A DNA stretch of 64,000 nucleotides from Actinomadura coerulea (GCF_014208105.1 NZ_JACHMQ010000001.1:4588001-4652000); one strand, 5' to 3'. Shown: positions 24,114 through 32,073, numbered from the stretch's first letter. Program-made: numbers and translations. The notes: generated by a model not told the origin, from the sequence alone.

Positions 24114-24386
24114 TCAGCCGCCGGCGACGGCCGGCAGGATCGTGACGCTGTCGCCGTCGGCGACCTCCGTCCCCAGGCCGCCGAGGAAGCGCACGTCCTC
24201 GTCGTTGAGGTAGACGTTGACGAACTTGCGCAGGCCCTTGTCGTCCACGAGCCGGTCGCGCAGGCCGGCGTGCCGGGTGTCCAGGTCGGCGAACAGCTCG
24301 TCGAGCGTGCCGCCCTTGCCCTCGACGGCCTTGGCGCCGTCGGTGAGGTTGCGCAGGATCGTCGGGATCCGGACCTCGATCGCCAT
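24114..24386 (-). CDS. cysO: sulfur carrier protein CysO (MoaD/ThiS family)
   Basis: 90 aa beta-grasp protein: VRIPTILRNLTDGAKAVEGK, FVNVYLNDEDVRFLGGL and DGDSVTILPAVAGG. The C-terminal Gly-Gly is the site of adenylation, thiocarboxylation and then transient cysteine attachment. Start ATG 24386 has AAGGAGAT eight bases upstream. It is 21 bp upstream of cysM, so cotranscribed. Confidence 0.96.
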   Translation of the reverse strand: MAIEVRIPTILRNLTDGAKAVEGKGGTLDELFADLDTRHAGLRDRLVDDKGLRKFVNVYLNDEDVRFLGGLGTEVADGDSVTILPAVAGG

Positions 24387-24418
24387 CGCGATGATCTCCT
24401 TAAACGTCGTACGGGACT

Positions 24419-24448
24419 GCCCGCCCCTGGTGGTGGAACCGGGCGGGC
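24419..24448. other. hairpin upstream of cysO
   Basis: GCCCGCCC (24419-24426) pairs with GGGCGGGC (24441-24448). It lies 33 bp before cysO, in the 298-bp gap after mec. It could be an attenuator or partial terminator; no T-run. Confidence 0.35.
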
Positions 24449-24478
24449 GGCGGGTTGATTCCAGGCGTGATCAGCGCG

Positions 24479-24601
24479 TCAGCGACAGTCGTAGACGACC
24501 TCGGCGCGCGAGTGCCCGAACAGGAAGCTCTGCACGGGCGGCACCGCTGGGGACCCGGCGCGGCGTCCGGCGCCGCCCGTCCCATGCCCGCTCGTCCACA
24601 T
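24479..24601 (-). CDS. possible short ORF between mec and cysO
   Basis: 40 codons from ATG 24601, ending AEVVYDCR with a Cys as penultimate residue. Short cysteine-containing upstream ORFs are known to attenuate sulfur genes in actinobacteria, but there is no Cys run here and no clear ribosome site. The rest of the 298-bp mec-cysO gap holds only the hairpin at 24419-24448. Confidence 0.2.
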   Translation of the reverse strand: MWTSGHGTGGAGRRAGSPAVPPVQSFLFGHSRAEVVYDCR

Positions 24602-24684
24602 GTCGGCCAGTTTACCGGCCGCCGACCCGCCGATCCCGGCCGCCTCCGGCCCTCCCGCGTCCACCCGCACCGCGCGTCCCGCCG

Positions 24685-25098
24685 TCAGGCCCCGTCGACG
24701 ACGGCGACCTCCTCCTCGGTGACCTCGCCGTCCACGATCCGGAACGAGCGGAACTCGGTCTCGCCCTCCTCGCGGGTCGAGACGAGGACGTAGTGCGCGT
24801 TCGGCTCGGACGCGTAGGAGATGTCCGTGCGGGAGGGGTAGGCCTCGGTCGCGGTGTGGGAGTGGTAGATGACCACGGGCTCCTCGTCCCGGTCGTCCAT
24901 CTCCCGCCACACCTTCAGCTGCTCCTGGGAGTCGAACCGGTAGAACGTCGGGGAGCGCTCGGCGTTGACCATCGCGATGAACCGGACGGGCCGGTCCGAG
25001 CCGACCGGGCCCGCGATGACGCCGCAGGCCTCGTCGGGGTGGTCCGCGCGCGCGTGCGCGATGATCTGGTCGACCAGGGCCCGTTCAATCGTCAGCAT
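24685..25098 (-). CDS. mec: CysO-cysteine peptidase Mec (JAMM/M67 metallopeptidase)
   Basis: 137 aa. LVDQIIAHARADHPDEACGV carries the catalytic Glu, and YHSHTATEAYPSRTDISYA the JAMM motif HxH-x10-D. It cleaves newly made cysteine from the CysO C-terminus. TAAGCT lies seven bases before ATG 25098 with no ribosome site, so transcription may start here, leaderless, independently of the upstream DUF2017 gene. Confidence 0.94.
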   Translation of the reverse strand: MLTIERALVDQIIAHARADHPDEACGVIAGPVGSDRPVRFIAMVNAERSPTFYRFDSQEQLKVWREMDDRDEEPVVIYHSHTATEAYPSRTDISYASEPNAHYVLVSTREEGETEFRSFRIVDGEVTEEEVAVVDGA

Positions 25099-25119
25099 GG
25101 CCGCAAGCTTAGGCGGCGC

Positions 25120-25647
25120 CTACTCCAGGGCGCGGACGAGACCGTCCTGCAGCATCGTCAGCCAGTCGTAGGCGGCGTACATGGGGGCGCGCGGGTCGCG
25201 CGGGTCCATGCCGCCCGCCTCCTCGTACCAGTCCTCGGTGATGTCCAGCCGGGTGCCGATCGCCAGCCGCGCGTCGTTCAGCGCCCGCAGCCACTCCTGC
25301 ATCCGCTTCTCGTCGAGGACGGTCTCGGTGCCGCCCTCGCCCAGCGCCCCGAGCACCGCCCGGGCCGCCTCGCGCTTGCCGTCGCGCAGGCCCATCTCGG
25401 TGTAGCGGCGGAACTCCCCGGCGGCCTCGCCGTCGTCGCGGTAGGCGTCCGGGAACAGCCGCGCCAGGACCGGGTCGTCCGACTTCGTGGCGTTCTCGGC
25501 GATCCCGAGGGACGCCAGCTCGCCCTTCTCGCCGGACTCCTCGCCGAGGAGGGCGAGCAGCTGCTCCATCAGGGCGCGCAGCAGCGCGGTCTCCTCCGGC
25601 TCCAGCCGCAGCCGGAAGCCGTCGCGTGTCTTCCTCACATGGCTCAT
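25120..25647 (-). CDS. DUF2017 family protein
   Basis: 175 aa. FRLRLEPEETALLRALMEQL, DPVLARLFPDAYRDDGEAAGEFRRYTE-like and RLAIGTRLDITEDWYE with APMYAAYDWLTMLQDGLVRA are the DUF2017 blocks. It is cytosolic, all-helical and of unknown function, almost always next to clpS in actinobacteria (as in Rv1332). It follows clpS by four bases, so translation is likely coupled. Confidence 0.93.
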   Translation of the reverse strand: MSHVRKTRDGFRLRLEPEETALLRALMEQLLALLGEESGEKGELASLGIAENATKSDDPVLARLFPDAYRDDGEAAGEFRRYTEMGLRDGKREAARAVLGALGEGGTETVLDEKRMQEWLRALNDARLAIGTRLDITEDWYEEAGGMDPRDPRAPMYAAYDWLTMLQDGLVRALE

Positions 25648-25651
25648 CGGC

Positions 25652-25957
25652 TCAGTCGTCCCGTTTCACGGTCGCCCACAGGCCGTAGGAGTGCAGGATC
25701 TCCACGTCCCGCTCCATCTCCTCGCGGGTGCCGTTGGCCACCACGGCGCGGCCCTTGTGGTGCACGTCGAGCATCAGCTTCTCGGCCTTCGCCTTGGGGT
25801 AGCCGAACACAGCCTGGAACACGTACGTGACGTACGACATCAGGTTGATCGGGTCGTTCCAGACTATGGCCAGCCAGGGCCGGTCGGCGCTCACGTCCTC
25901 CGCCGCGTCCGGCCGCTCCAGCTCCACCGGTGCGGGCGCCGTGCTCATGGCGCTCAT
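25652..25957 (-). CDS. clpS: ATP-dependent Clp protease adaptor ClpS
   Basis: 101 aa. PWLAIVWNDPINLMSYVTYV contains the N-degron pocket residues (W/NDPINLM), followed by LMLDVHHKGRAVVANGTREE and AEKLMLDVH helices. It delivers N-end rule substrates to ClpA/ClpC. ATG 25957 has GGGGAGAA eight bases upstream. It is divergent from pncB, as in M. tuberculosis. Confidence 0.96.
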   Translation of the reverse strand: MSAMSTAPAPVELERPDAAEDVSADRPWLAIVWNDPINLMSYVTYVFQAVFGYPKAKAEKLMLDVHHKGRAVVANGTREEMERDVEILHSYGLWATVKRDD

Positions 25958-26087
25958 TGGCCGGTTCTCCCCCTCTCTCTCGCGCGGTCCCGCCCTGGGG
26001 GCGCGGCCGCCCGCCGCATCCGATGCTATGCGCCGCTCCCCCGCCGCGTGCGACGGCCCGCGTCACCATGGTGCCCGCACCCGGCCC

Positions 26088-26093
26088 TAAAGT
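26088..26093 (+). promoter_or_regulatory. -10 box (TAAAGT) of leaderless pncB
   Basis: TAAAGT, seven bases, then GTG 26101; no ribosome site in between. Confidence 0.5.
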
Positions 26094-26100
26094 TCCACTT

Positions 26101-27420
26101 GTGGACCTTGGTGACGGCACGGCCCTGCTGACCGACCAGTACGAGCTGACCATGCTGCAGGCCGCCCTGCGCAGCGGGACGGACGGCCGCCGCGCGGTCT
26201 TCGAGGTGTTCGCGCGGAGCCTGCCCGCCGGGCGGCGGTACGGGGTCGTCGCGGGCACCGGGCGGCTCCTGGACGCCATCGAGGCGTTCCGGTTCGGCGA
26301 CTCCGAGCTGGAGTTCCTCAGCGAGAACGGCATCGTGGACGAGCCCACGGTGCGCTGGCTGGAGAAGTACCGCTTCACCGGGAACGTCTGGGGCTACCCC
26401 GAGGGCGAGTGCTACTTCCCCGAGTCGCCGATCCTGATGGTCGAGGGGACGTTCGGAGAGGCGGTCCTGCTGGAGACCCTCGCCCTGTCGATCCTCAACC
26501 ACGACTGCGCCATCGCGTCCGCGGCGTCCCGGATGGCGCAGGCCGCGCAGGACCGCCCGATCATCGAGATGGGGTCGCGGCGCACCCACGAGCGCGCCGC
26601 CGTGGCCGCCGCCCGCGCCGCCTACATCGCCGGGTTCACCACCACGTCCAACCTGGAGGCGGGCCGGCTGTACGGCGTCCCCACCGCCGGGACGAGCGCG
26701 CACTCCTTCACCCTCCTGCACGACAGCGAGCGGCACGCGTTCGAGGCGCAGCTCGCGGCCCTCGGCGAGAGCACCACGCTGCTGGTCGACACCTACGACG
26801 TCGAGCGCGCCGTCCGGACGGCGGTGGAGCTGGCGGGGCCGGACCTCGGCGCCGTCCGGATCGACAGCGGCGACCTCGGGGTGGTGGCGCGGCGCGTCCG
26901 CGAGCAGCTCGACTCCCTCGGCGCGCACGGCACGCGCATCGTGGTGACCGGCGACCTGGACGAGTACGGCATAGCGGCGCTCGGCGCGGCGCCCGTCGAC
27001 GGGTACGGCGTGGGGACGTCCCTGGTGACCGGTTCCGGCGCCCCCACCGCGTCGCTCGTCTACAAGCTCGTCGCGCGGGCGGACGGCCCGGACGAGGACG
27101 CGCCCATGCGCCCGGTCGCCAAGCGCTCGACGGGCAAGCCGAGCCGCGGCGGGCGCAAGACCGCCGTCCGCCGCGTCGACGGGCACGGCGTCGCCTACGC
27201 CGAGACGGTGTTCACCACGGAGCCGACGCCCGGCCCCCGTGACCGCGTCCTCCAGGTGCCGCTCGTGCGGGACGGCGAGGTCGTCGGCCGCGAGGCGCTC
27301 CGCGAGGCCAGGGAGCGCCACGCCCGCTCGGTCGCCGAACTGCCCGCCACGGCGCGCCGCCTCTCCAGGGGAGAGCCCGCCGTCCCGACCGAGTTCGTCA
27401 ACGGCGGGCCACGCCGTTGA
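26101..27420 (+). CDS. pncB: nicotinate phosphoribosyltransferase
   Basis: 439 aa from a leaderless GTG at 26101; ATG 26068 in the same frame lacks a ribosome site. ALLTDQYELTMLQAALRSG, FEVFARSLPAGRRYGVVAGT, EMGSRRTHERAAVAAARAAY, GVPTAGTSAHSFTLLHDSE, AVRIDSGDLGVVARRVREQL and VVTGDLDEYGIAAL are NAPRTase motifs, with the catalytic His in TSAHSF. It converts nicotinate and PRPP to NaMN. The next gene is pncA, which makes its substrate. Confidence 0.96.
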   Translation: MDLGDGTALLTDQYELTMLQAALRSGTDGRRAVFEVFARSLPAGRRYGVVAGTGRLLDAIEAFRFGDSELEFLSENGIVDEPTVRWLEKYRFTGNVWGYPEGECYFPESPILMVEGTFGEAVLLETLALSILNHDCAIASAASRMAQAAQDRPIIEMGSRRTHERAAVAAARAAYIAGFTTTSNLEAGRLYGVPTAGTSAHSFTLLHDSERHAFEAQLAALGESTTLLVDTYDVERAVRTAVELAGPDLGAVRIDSGDLGVVARRVREQLDSLGAHGTRIVVTGDLDEYGIAALGAAPVDGYGVGTSLVTGSGAPTASLVYKLVARADGPDEDAPMRPVAKRSTGKPSRGGRKTAVRRVDGHGVAYAETVFTTEPTPGPRDRVLQVPLVRDGEVVGREALREARERHARSVAELPATARRLSRGEPAVPTEFVNGGPRR

Positions 27421-27499
27421 GCCGTCCCGCGTGGGGGGACGCGGCTGGGGTACGGTCGGTGCAGAGCCGGTGGGGCAACCGGTAGAGGGAGCAGCGGTC

Positions 27500-28081
27500 A
27501 TGGGCAAGAAGGCTCTGATCATCGTGGACGTGCAGAACGATTTCTGCGAGGGCGGGTCTCTGGCGGTCGCGGGCGGCGCCGCCGTGGCGACCGCGATCTC
27601 CGAGTACGTGGCGGCGCACCGGTCCGAGTACGCGCACATCGTGGCGACCCGTGACTTCCACCTCGACCCGGGCGGCCACTTCTCCGCCGAACCGGACTTC
27701 GCCGACACCTGGCCGCCGCACTGCGTGATCGGCACCCCGGGCGCCGACTTCCACCCGAACCTCGCCCTCGCCCCCATCGAGGCCGTGTTCAGCAAGGGCC
27801 GCGAGACCGCCGCCTACAGCGGCTTCGAGGGGTTCTCCGACGACGAGACCCCACTCGCCGACTGGCTCGCCGCCCGCGGCGTGGACGCCGTCGACGTCGT
27901 CGGCATCGCCACCGACCACTGCGTCCGGGCCACTGCCGTGGACGCCGTCCGCGCAGGCCTGCGCACCACCGTCCTGCTGGACCTGACGGCCGGGGTCAGC
28001 AAGGCCACCGTCGACCAGGCGCTGGACGAGCTCGGCCAGGAGGGCATCGTCCTGTCCGGCGCCCCCGTGGTCACCGCCTGA
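27500..28081 (+). CDS. pncA: nicotinamidase
   Basis: 193 aa from ATG 27500, with GAGGGAG upstream. ALIIVDVQNDFCEGGSLAVA (catalytic Asp), RDFHLDPGGHF (metal-binding Asp and His pair), FSKGRETAAYSGFEG (catalytic Lys) and GIATDHCVRATAVDAV (nucleophilic Cys) are all present. It hydrolyses nicotinamide to nicotinate for pncB. A TACGGT box at 27451-27456 suggests its own promoter too. Confidence 0.97.
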   Translation: MGKKALIIVDVQNDFCEGGSLAVAGGAAVATAISEYVAAHRSEYAHIVATRDFHLDPGGHFSAEPDFADTWPPHCVIGTPGADFHPNLALAPIEAVFSKGRETAAYSGFEGFSDDETPLADWLAARGVDAVDVVGIATDHCVRATAVDAVRAGLRTTVLLDLTAGVSKATVDQALDELGQEGIVLSGAPVVTA

Positions 28082-28083
28082 CC

Positions 28084-28611
28084 ATGCCCCTTCCCCCTCC
28101 CACGGTGATCCTGGTCGCCGGCGTGTCAGGCAGCGGCAAGACCACCATCGGCACGCTCCTCGCCGAACGCCTCGGCTGGGAGTACGCCGAGGCCGACGCG
28201 TTCCACTCCGAGGCCAACGTCGCCAAGATGCGCGCGGGCCGTCCCCTCACCGACGAGGACCGCCTCCCCTGGCTGCGCACCATCGCCGCGTGGATCGCCG
28301 ACCGCCTCGCCACCGGCCGCCCCGGCGTCGTCACCTGCTCCGCCCTGAAGCGCAGCTACCGCGACATGCTGCTCGACGAACACGCGGGCGTCCGCCTGGT
28401 CCTCCTGGACGGCGACCGCGACACGATCGCCGCCCGCATGCGCTCCCGCAAGGGCCACTTCTTCAAGGCCGAGCTCCTCGACTCCCAGTTCGCCGACCTG
28501 GAACCCCCGGAACCGGACGAGAACATCGTCACCGCCCCCATCACGGGCACCCCCAAGGAAACCGTCACCCACATCCTCAAGTCCCTGGCCCTGGACTGCG
28601 CTCCCCGCTGA
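28084..28611 (+). CDS. gntK: gluconokinase (thermoresistant, GntK type)
   Basis: 175 aa. Walker A in VAGVSGSGKTTIG, FHSEANVAKMRAGRPLTDED (substrate-binding), PWLRTIAAWI, TCSALKRSYRDMLL and LLDGDRDTIAARMRSRKGHF are GntK motifs. It phosphorylates gluconate to 6-phosphogluconate. ATG 28084 is two bases after the pncA stop, so the genes are coupled. No gluconate permease adjacent. Confidence 0.94.
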   Translation: MPLPPPTVILVAGVSGSGKTTIGTLLAERLGWEYAEADAFHSEANVAKMRAGRPLTDEDRLPWLRTIAAWIADRLATGRPGVVTCSALKRSYRDMLLDEHAGVRLVLLDGDRDTIAARMRSRKGHFFKAELLDSQFADLEPPEPDENIVTAPITGTPKETVTHILKSLALDCAPR

Positions 28612-28854
28612 CCTCATACCGGCCACCGTCGAACAACCTGCGAGCAGGTCTTCCAGCACACGGTTGAACCGCCGGGCGGTGTGAAGGGGAATGCGGGGCC
28701 ATCACCACTGAGGTCACGAGGAGACCTCCGCTGCCGGAAGGACCCGGGAGGGGCAGCACGAGACCATCGTCGTCGCGCTCGACGACCTGGTGCGCGACAC
28801 GCACGGTCTCCGGCCGCCACGGCTACAGATGTGGCGGACGACCTGACGGCGGCC
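28612..28854. other. gap without a recognised gene
   Basis: Between gntK and the terminator of the FHA gene. One short open stretch on the plus strand (HETIVVALDDLVRDTHGLRP, ending at a TGA near 28844) looks protein-like but has no start, no ribosome site and no family; it may be a gene remnant. Confidence 0.3.
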
Positions 28855-28897
28855 AAAAAAACGAGTGCTCCCCTGCCTTTGCGAGGCGGAGAGCACT
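28855..28897 (-). terminator. Rho-independent terminator of the FHA gene
   Basis: On the minus strand AGTGCTC (from 28897) pairs with GAGCACT (to 28864) as part of a longer GC-rich stem, immediately followed by CG and seven T. This is the only canonical hairpin-plus-T-run terminator noticed in the window. It starts 45 bp after the FHA stop. Confidence 0.85.
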
Positions 28898-28941
28898 GGG
28901 TGGGGGTGGCTGACGCGGAGACGTCTGCCACATGTCGGACC

Positions 28942-29253
28942 TCACGGCCACGGGAGGTTCCGGGGGCGGAGGCTGGCGTCGGGGCCGAAGAAGATCGTGT
29001 CGTCTTCCCCGATGAAGTACCGCTCCCCGGGAGCAAGCTTCCAAGGGGCGCCTTCCTTGGGCTTGACCACAGTGCCGTTCGTGGACCCGAGGTCCTTCAC
29101 GGACCAGCCTTCGGCGGCGGTGTAGCTCACCTCCGCGTGCATCCGGCTGACACTGTCGGCAATGCGGCGGACAGTGCATGCCTCGTGGCGGCCGATGGTC
29201 CAGACAGGGCCGATGCCCTCGGGCATCTGGGTCATCTGAGCGCGATTGCTCAT
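28942..29253 (-). CDS. stand-alone FHA domain protein
   Basis: 103 aa with GGGAG nine bases before ATG 29253. The FHA fold is complete: WTIGRHEACTV (Arg), SVSRMHAEVSY (Ser and His), WSVKDLGSTNGTVV (Asn) bind phosphothreonine. No other domain, signal peptide or membrane segment. FHA-only proteins are usually read-outs of Ser/Thr kinases; none is adjacent (the nearest kinase gene is at 56.5-58.3 kb). It has its own strong terminator, so it is probably monocistronic. Confidence 0.85.
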   Translation of the reverse strand: MSNRAQMTQMPEGIGPVWTIGRHEACTVRRIADSVSRMHAEVSYTAAEGWSVKDLGSTNGTVVKPKEGAPWKLAPGERYFIGEDDTIFFGPDASLRPRNLPWP

Positions 29254-29434
29254 GGTCGTATCTCCCTACTGCGTCTTCTTTGTATTTCCTTGCATCCCTA
29301 CAGTCCTAAAATGATCAGCGACGGCAAGTGCGATCTCATGCCGCGTTCCCCTCTGCCGTCGCCCCGCCCGAGCCGCCACCGTCGTGTGCCCTCGGGCGTC
29401 AGGATCGCGGCGGCCCGTCCCTCGAAGCCGCGGT

Positions 29435-29494
29435 CTGGCCGCAGCGCAGGCTTGGATCGAGGAGGCGAGGTGGCGGGCGTTGGCGGGAACGCCG
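29435..29494 (-). pseudogene. 60-bp remnant of a yefM antitoxin gene
   Basis: 29435-29494 matches 30477-30537 inside the intact yefM with one deletion and a few substitutions (shared GGATCGAGGAGGCGAG and GGGCGTTGGCGGGAA). It is too short and shifted to encode anything. It directly precedes the decayed DUF2809 copy and marks an older repeat unit. Confidence 0.75.
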
Positions 29495-29508
29495 GTCTCG
29501 CAGCGTTG

Positions 29509-30041
29509 GTGAAGTGCGCGGCTAAGCCTCAGCGGGCGGCGAGGTCGGTCGAGTGGGTACGCCGGTACGGAGCAACCAGTGCGCGACCACCAATGGGATG
29601 ACGCCTACGGGATCAGGCAACGTCAATGAGGTCGAACTGGGCGCCTAGCAGTTGGCGCGCGAACCAGTTGCGTTGGGAGAATTCACCGGGCAGCGGGTGA
29701 GCTGTGCGAACTCGATGAACCAACAGTACGCGACCGCGACGCCACCGGCCGGCAATGGAGAGATCCGTGGGCGTACGAAGAGCACGATCGTGTAGACGAT
29801 GGGCCCCGGAGAAGGCGGCACCCGAGTACTGCTCGATAAGCCCGTCTCCCACGGCGCGGATCGCATAGGCCGCGCCGGCGAAGCCGGCTGCCGACACCAC
29901 CATCAGCAACCGAACCCAGCGCGCTGCGAGCGACATCGCACGATCCTAAGCGGCAACGCGCACCCCAGGGCACCCGCTACGGCCAGCGCGACCGGCGAAT
30001 TCGATACTCGAGCTGGTGGCAGGGTTATTCGTGGGTCCGCC
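29509..30041. repeat. segmental duplication, copy A
   Basis: About 530 bp that aligns throughout with 31016-31549 (1507 bp away), covering the DUF2809-like gene and about 100 bp upstream of its start. Copy A carries several small indels and substitutions. Confidence 0.88.
29522..29936 (-). pseudogene. frameshifted DUF2809-like membrane protein gene
   Basis: The start reads MSLAARWVRLLMVVSAAGFA, as in the intact copy at 31029-31445. An extra G (GGGCCCC for GGCCCC near 29800) shifts the frame, a one-base loss near 29690-29700 restores it, and a two-base loss near 29613 (GATCAGG for GATACCAGG) ends it early. The stretch between the first two indels is scrambled and would lose the hydrophobic core, so it is a pseudogene. 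Confidence 0.85.
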
Positions 30042-30174
30042 GTGCGCGACCGCCTGGTCCTGCCGGACGGCGACCTCGAACGCGAACGTGTTCGGTAGTG
30101 CGCCGTCCGTCAAGGTGCACCCGAGTGCGGACGGAGCCGTCTCCGCTTCCTCGGGAACCACAGGCTTCGCCAGG
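30042..30174. other. unassigned segment between copy A and the toxin gene
   Basis: No supported gene. A minus-strand open stretch with EAETAPSALGCTLTDGALPN and TFAFEVAVRQDQAVAHGGPT looks coding-like but has no good start and runs into duplication copy A. It may be the end of a lost gene. Confidence 0.3.
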
Positions 30175-30432
30175 TCATTCGTAGTAAGTGCGGCAGGCGA
30201 CGATCTGAACGGTGTCGGCTTCGATGACGTAGACGATGCGGTGTTCGGTGGTGATACGGCGCGACCAGAAGCCCGCCAGGTTCTGACGGAGGGGTTCTGG
30301 CTTACCGATGCCCTCGTGACCGTTGCGGCAGATGTCTTCGATCAGCCGTTTCAACCGTTTGAGGGTCGCACGGTCGTTCCGCTGCCACCAGAGGTAGTCG
30401 TCCCAGGCCTCCGGCGTGAAGAGGATCTTCAC
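30175..30432 (-). CDS. yoeB: Txe/YoeB family toxin (mRNA interferase)
   Basis: 85 aa. ILFTPEAWDDYLWWQRNDRA, LKRLIEDICRNGHEGIGKPE and LAGFWSRRITTEHRIVYVIE with terminal ACRTYYE match YoeB throughout; catalytic residues Glu, Arg, His and the C-terminal Tyr are in place. A ribosome-dependent mRNA endonuclease. GTG 30432 overlaps the yefM stop (GTGA), giving coupled antitoxin-toxin translation. Confidence 0.95.
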   Translation of the reverse strand: MKILFTPEAWDDYLWWQRNDRATLKRLKRLIEDICRNGHEGIGKPEPLRQNLAGFWSRRITTEHRIVYVIEADTVQIVACRTYYE

Positions 30433-30701
30433 TCGGCGTCCTGTTCACCGTCTTCGATGAGTTCGTGCGGCTGGGCCTGGCCGCCGCGCAGGCTCTGGAT
30501 CGAGGAGGCGAGATGACGGGCGTTGGCGGGAATGCCGAGCAGGAAAGCCGTCTCCTTCAGCGACTCGTACTCGCGCAGGCTGATCACAACGGCGGGGTCG
30601 CGGTTGGGCCGGGTCACGATGACCTCATCGAGATCCTCGGTGACGCGGTCCAATGTCGCAGCCAGCTTGGAGCGGAACTCGCTCGCGGACATCGGATGCA
30701 T
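30429..30701 (-). CDS. yefM: YefM/Phd family antitoxin
   Basis: 90 aa from ATG 30701 with GGGAGGAGG upstream. MSASEFRSKLAATLDRVTED and VIVTRPNRDPAVVISLREYESLKET-type core form the Phd/YefM DNA-binding fold; the acidic C-terminus (HELIEDGEQDAE) is the toxin-neutralising part. It binds YoeB and represses the operon. A perfect palindrome upstream (30722-30737) is the probable operator. Confidence 0.95.
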   Translation of the reverse strand: MHPMSASEFRSKLAATLDRVTEDLDEVIVTRPNRDPAVVISLREYESLKETAFLLGIPANARHLASSIQSLRGGQAQPHELIEDGEQDAE

Positions 30702-30721
30702 CGAACCTCCTCCCCCAGAGC

Positions 30722-30737
30722 GTACGTAATCACGTAC
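30722..30737. promoter_or_regulatory. yefM-yoeB operator palindrome
   Basis: GTACGT-AATC-ACGTAC, perfect 6-bp arms, 21 bp upstream of yefM. YefM operators in E. coli contain TGTACA-type palindromes, and a TGTACG/CGTACA variant is seen here. Confidence 0.6.
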
Positions 30738-30759
30738 ATCGACCGCAAGTAGCCGCTTG

Positions 30760-30880
30760 GATCTGGCTAGCCCTCATCACCTCGCGGCCAACAGATCGCC
30801 TGCATCAACTTGCGCGGAGCGCCTCGGAACGGACAGTGCCCGGTAGGCACCTCACCTTGCGAGACCGCCGCGAGCCTCAC
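30760..30880 (+). repeat. decayed copy of the region upstream of the 88-aa membrane protein gene
   Basis: CTCATCAC, GCCTG, CTTGCGCG and CGGTAGGCACCTCAC occur in the same order at 31647-31725 with substitutions and small indels. Here no 88-aa ORF follows; the sequence passes directly into the helicase-tail remnant. Confidence 0.7.
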
Positions 30881-30914
30881 CGTCCTGCCCCTCCCGACCA
30901 CGGCGGGGGCGCTT

Positions 30915-31013
30915 CAGTGACGGCGGCCCATTCGCGGATCCTGGCTGCGCGCTCGCGGATCCCGGTGGCGCTTGCCTGCGGGCGGGCGGGCGGCCGCAGG
31001 AGCGGCGCAGCGG
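30915..31013 (-). pseudogene. remnant of the 3' end of the helicase gene
   Basis: 30915-31013 aligns with about 32150-32260, the last codons of the helicase gene (shared GGCGGCCCATTCGCGGATC, then GCGCTCGCGGATC). Only about 33 codons' worth remain, with indels. It abuts duplication copy B. Confidence 0.78.
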
Positions 31014-31015
31014 TA

Positions 31016-31549
31016 GTGAAGTGCGCGGCTAAACCTCAGCGGGCGGCGAGTTCGGTCGAGTAGGTGCGCTGGTACGAAGCGACCAGTGCGCGACGACCAA
31101 AGGGATGACGCCTACGGGATACCAGGCAACGTCAATGAGGTCGAACTGGGCGCCTAGCAGTTGGCGCGCGAACCAGCTGCGTTGGGAGATTTCGCCTGGC
31201 AGGGGAGTGAGCTGTGCGAACTCGATGAACCAGCAGTATGCGACCGCGATACTACCGGCGACCAATGGAGAGATCTGCGGTCGTACGAAGAGCACTATCG
31301 TGTAGACGATGGCCCCGGACAAGGCGGCACCCGAATACTGGTCGATAAGCCCGTCTCCCACGGCGCGGATCGCATAGGCCGCGCCAGCGAGGCCGGCTGC
31401 CGACACGACCATCAGCAGCCGAACCCAGCGCGCTGCGAGCCTCATCGCACGATCCTAAGCGGCAACGCGCACCCGATGCACCAGCTACGGCCAGTGTGAC
31501 CGGCGAATTCGGTGTTCGGGCCGGTGGCGGGGTTATGCGTGAGTCCCGC
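31016..31549. repeat. segmental duplication, copy B
   Basis: Counterpart of 29509-30041; this copy keeps an intact DUF2809-like gene. Confidence 0.88.
31029..31445 (-). CDS. DUF2809-like membrane protein
   Basis: 138 aa, four membrane segments: LLMVVSAAGLAGAAYAIRAV, GAIVYTIVLFVRPQISPLVA, then AVAYCWFIEFAQLTPLPGEI and VAWYPVGVIPLVVAHWSL. The pattern FIEFAQLT...FARQLLGAQFDLIDVAWYPVG is the DUF2809 core. Function unknown. It is the intact member of a duplicated pair. The gene uses more AT-rich codons than its surroundings, as does the pseudogene copy. Confidence 0.82.
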   Translation of the reverse strand: MRLAARWVRLLMVVSAAGLAGAAYAIRAVGDGLIDQYSGAALSGAIVYTIVLFVRPQISPLVAGSIAVAYCWFIEFAQLTPLPGEISQRSWFARQLLGAQFDLIDVAWYPVGVIPLVVAHWSLRTSAPTRPNSPPAEV

Positions 31550-31762
31550 CCCCATCACCGGCCCTCGAAGAAACGGTCGCCCAATTCTCTGGGCCCTGAA
31601 TCTGGCGCACCTTCCCCTGACCGCATGCTCCGGCTGAGATCTCTCATCACGCCGTGCCGACAGACCGCCTGTTCCGGCTTGCGCGAGGCATCCCGTCCCG
31701 GACGGTGCTCGGTAGGCACCTCACATCACGAGAGGTGCGACTCACAACCGGAGGTCCTCATC

Positions 31763-32029
31763 ATGGACAACACCCGTCGCACCGGCAACCCCGCTCGCAT
31801 CGTCGGCATCGCCCTGAGCATCTTCTGGGGCGCTGGCATGGGCGGTGGCCTCGGCGCCGTCATCGGTGGCGTGCTCGGCCTCATCCTCGGGGCGACCGTC
31901 TCCGTGAGCACCGGCATCGTCATCGGTGCCAGCGTCCTCGGACTCGGCATCGTCTGCGGCGGCGGCTTCAGCTTCTGGGCCGTCCGCCGCGCCGCGCGTT
32001 CCGTCTCCCGGCGGAGCGAGGCCGTCTGA
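31763..32029 (+). CDS. small glycine-rich membrane protein
   Basis: 88 aa from ATG 31763 with GGAGG nine bases upstream. Two adjacent membrane segments (about 13-50 and 52-75) consist of glycine-zipper repeats: FWGAGMGGGLGAVIGGVLGL and IVIGASVLGLGIVCGGGFSF. The basic C-terminus RRAARSVSRRSEAV is probably cytoplasmic. No family recognised; small glycine-zipper proteins can form membrane assemblies or be phage-like toxins, but nothing here decides. Followed by a strong hairpin. Confidence 0.7.
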   Translation: MDNTRRTGNPARIVGIALSIFWGAGMGGGLGAVIGGVLGLILGATVSVSTGIVIGASVLGLGIVCGGGFSFWAVRRAARSVSRRSEAV

Positions 32030-32073
32030 CAGGCGGCCACGTGCGAGGAGGCTCGCGCCTCTCCGCATCACCA

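Noticed and set aside
30465..30752. Plus-strand ORF of 95 codons over the antitoxin gene
   Set aside because: Antisense to yefM, which has motifs, a ribosome site and a coupled toxin gene.
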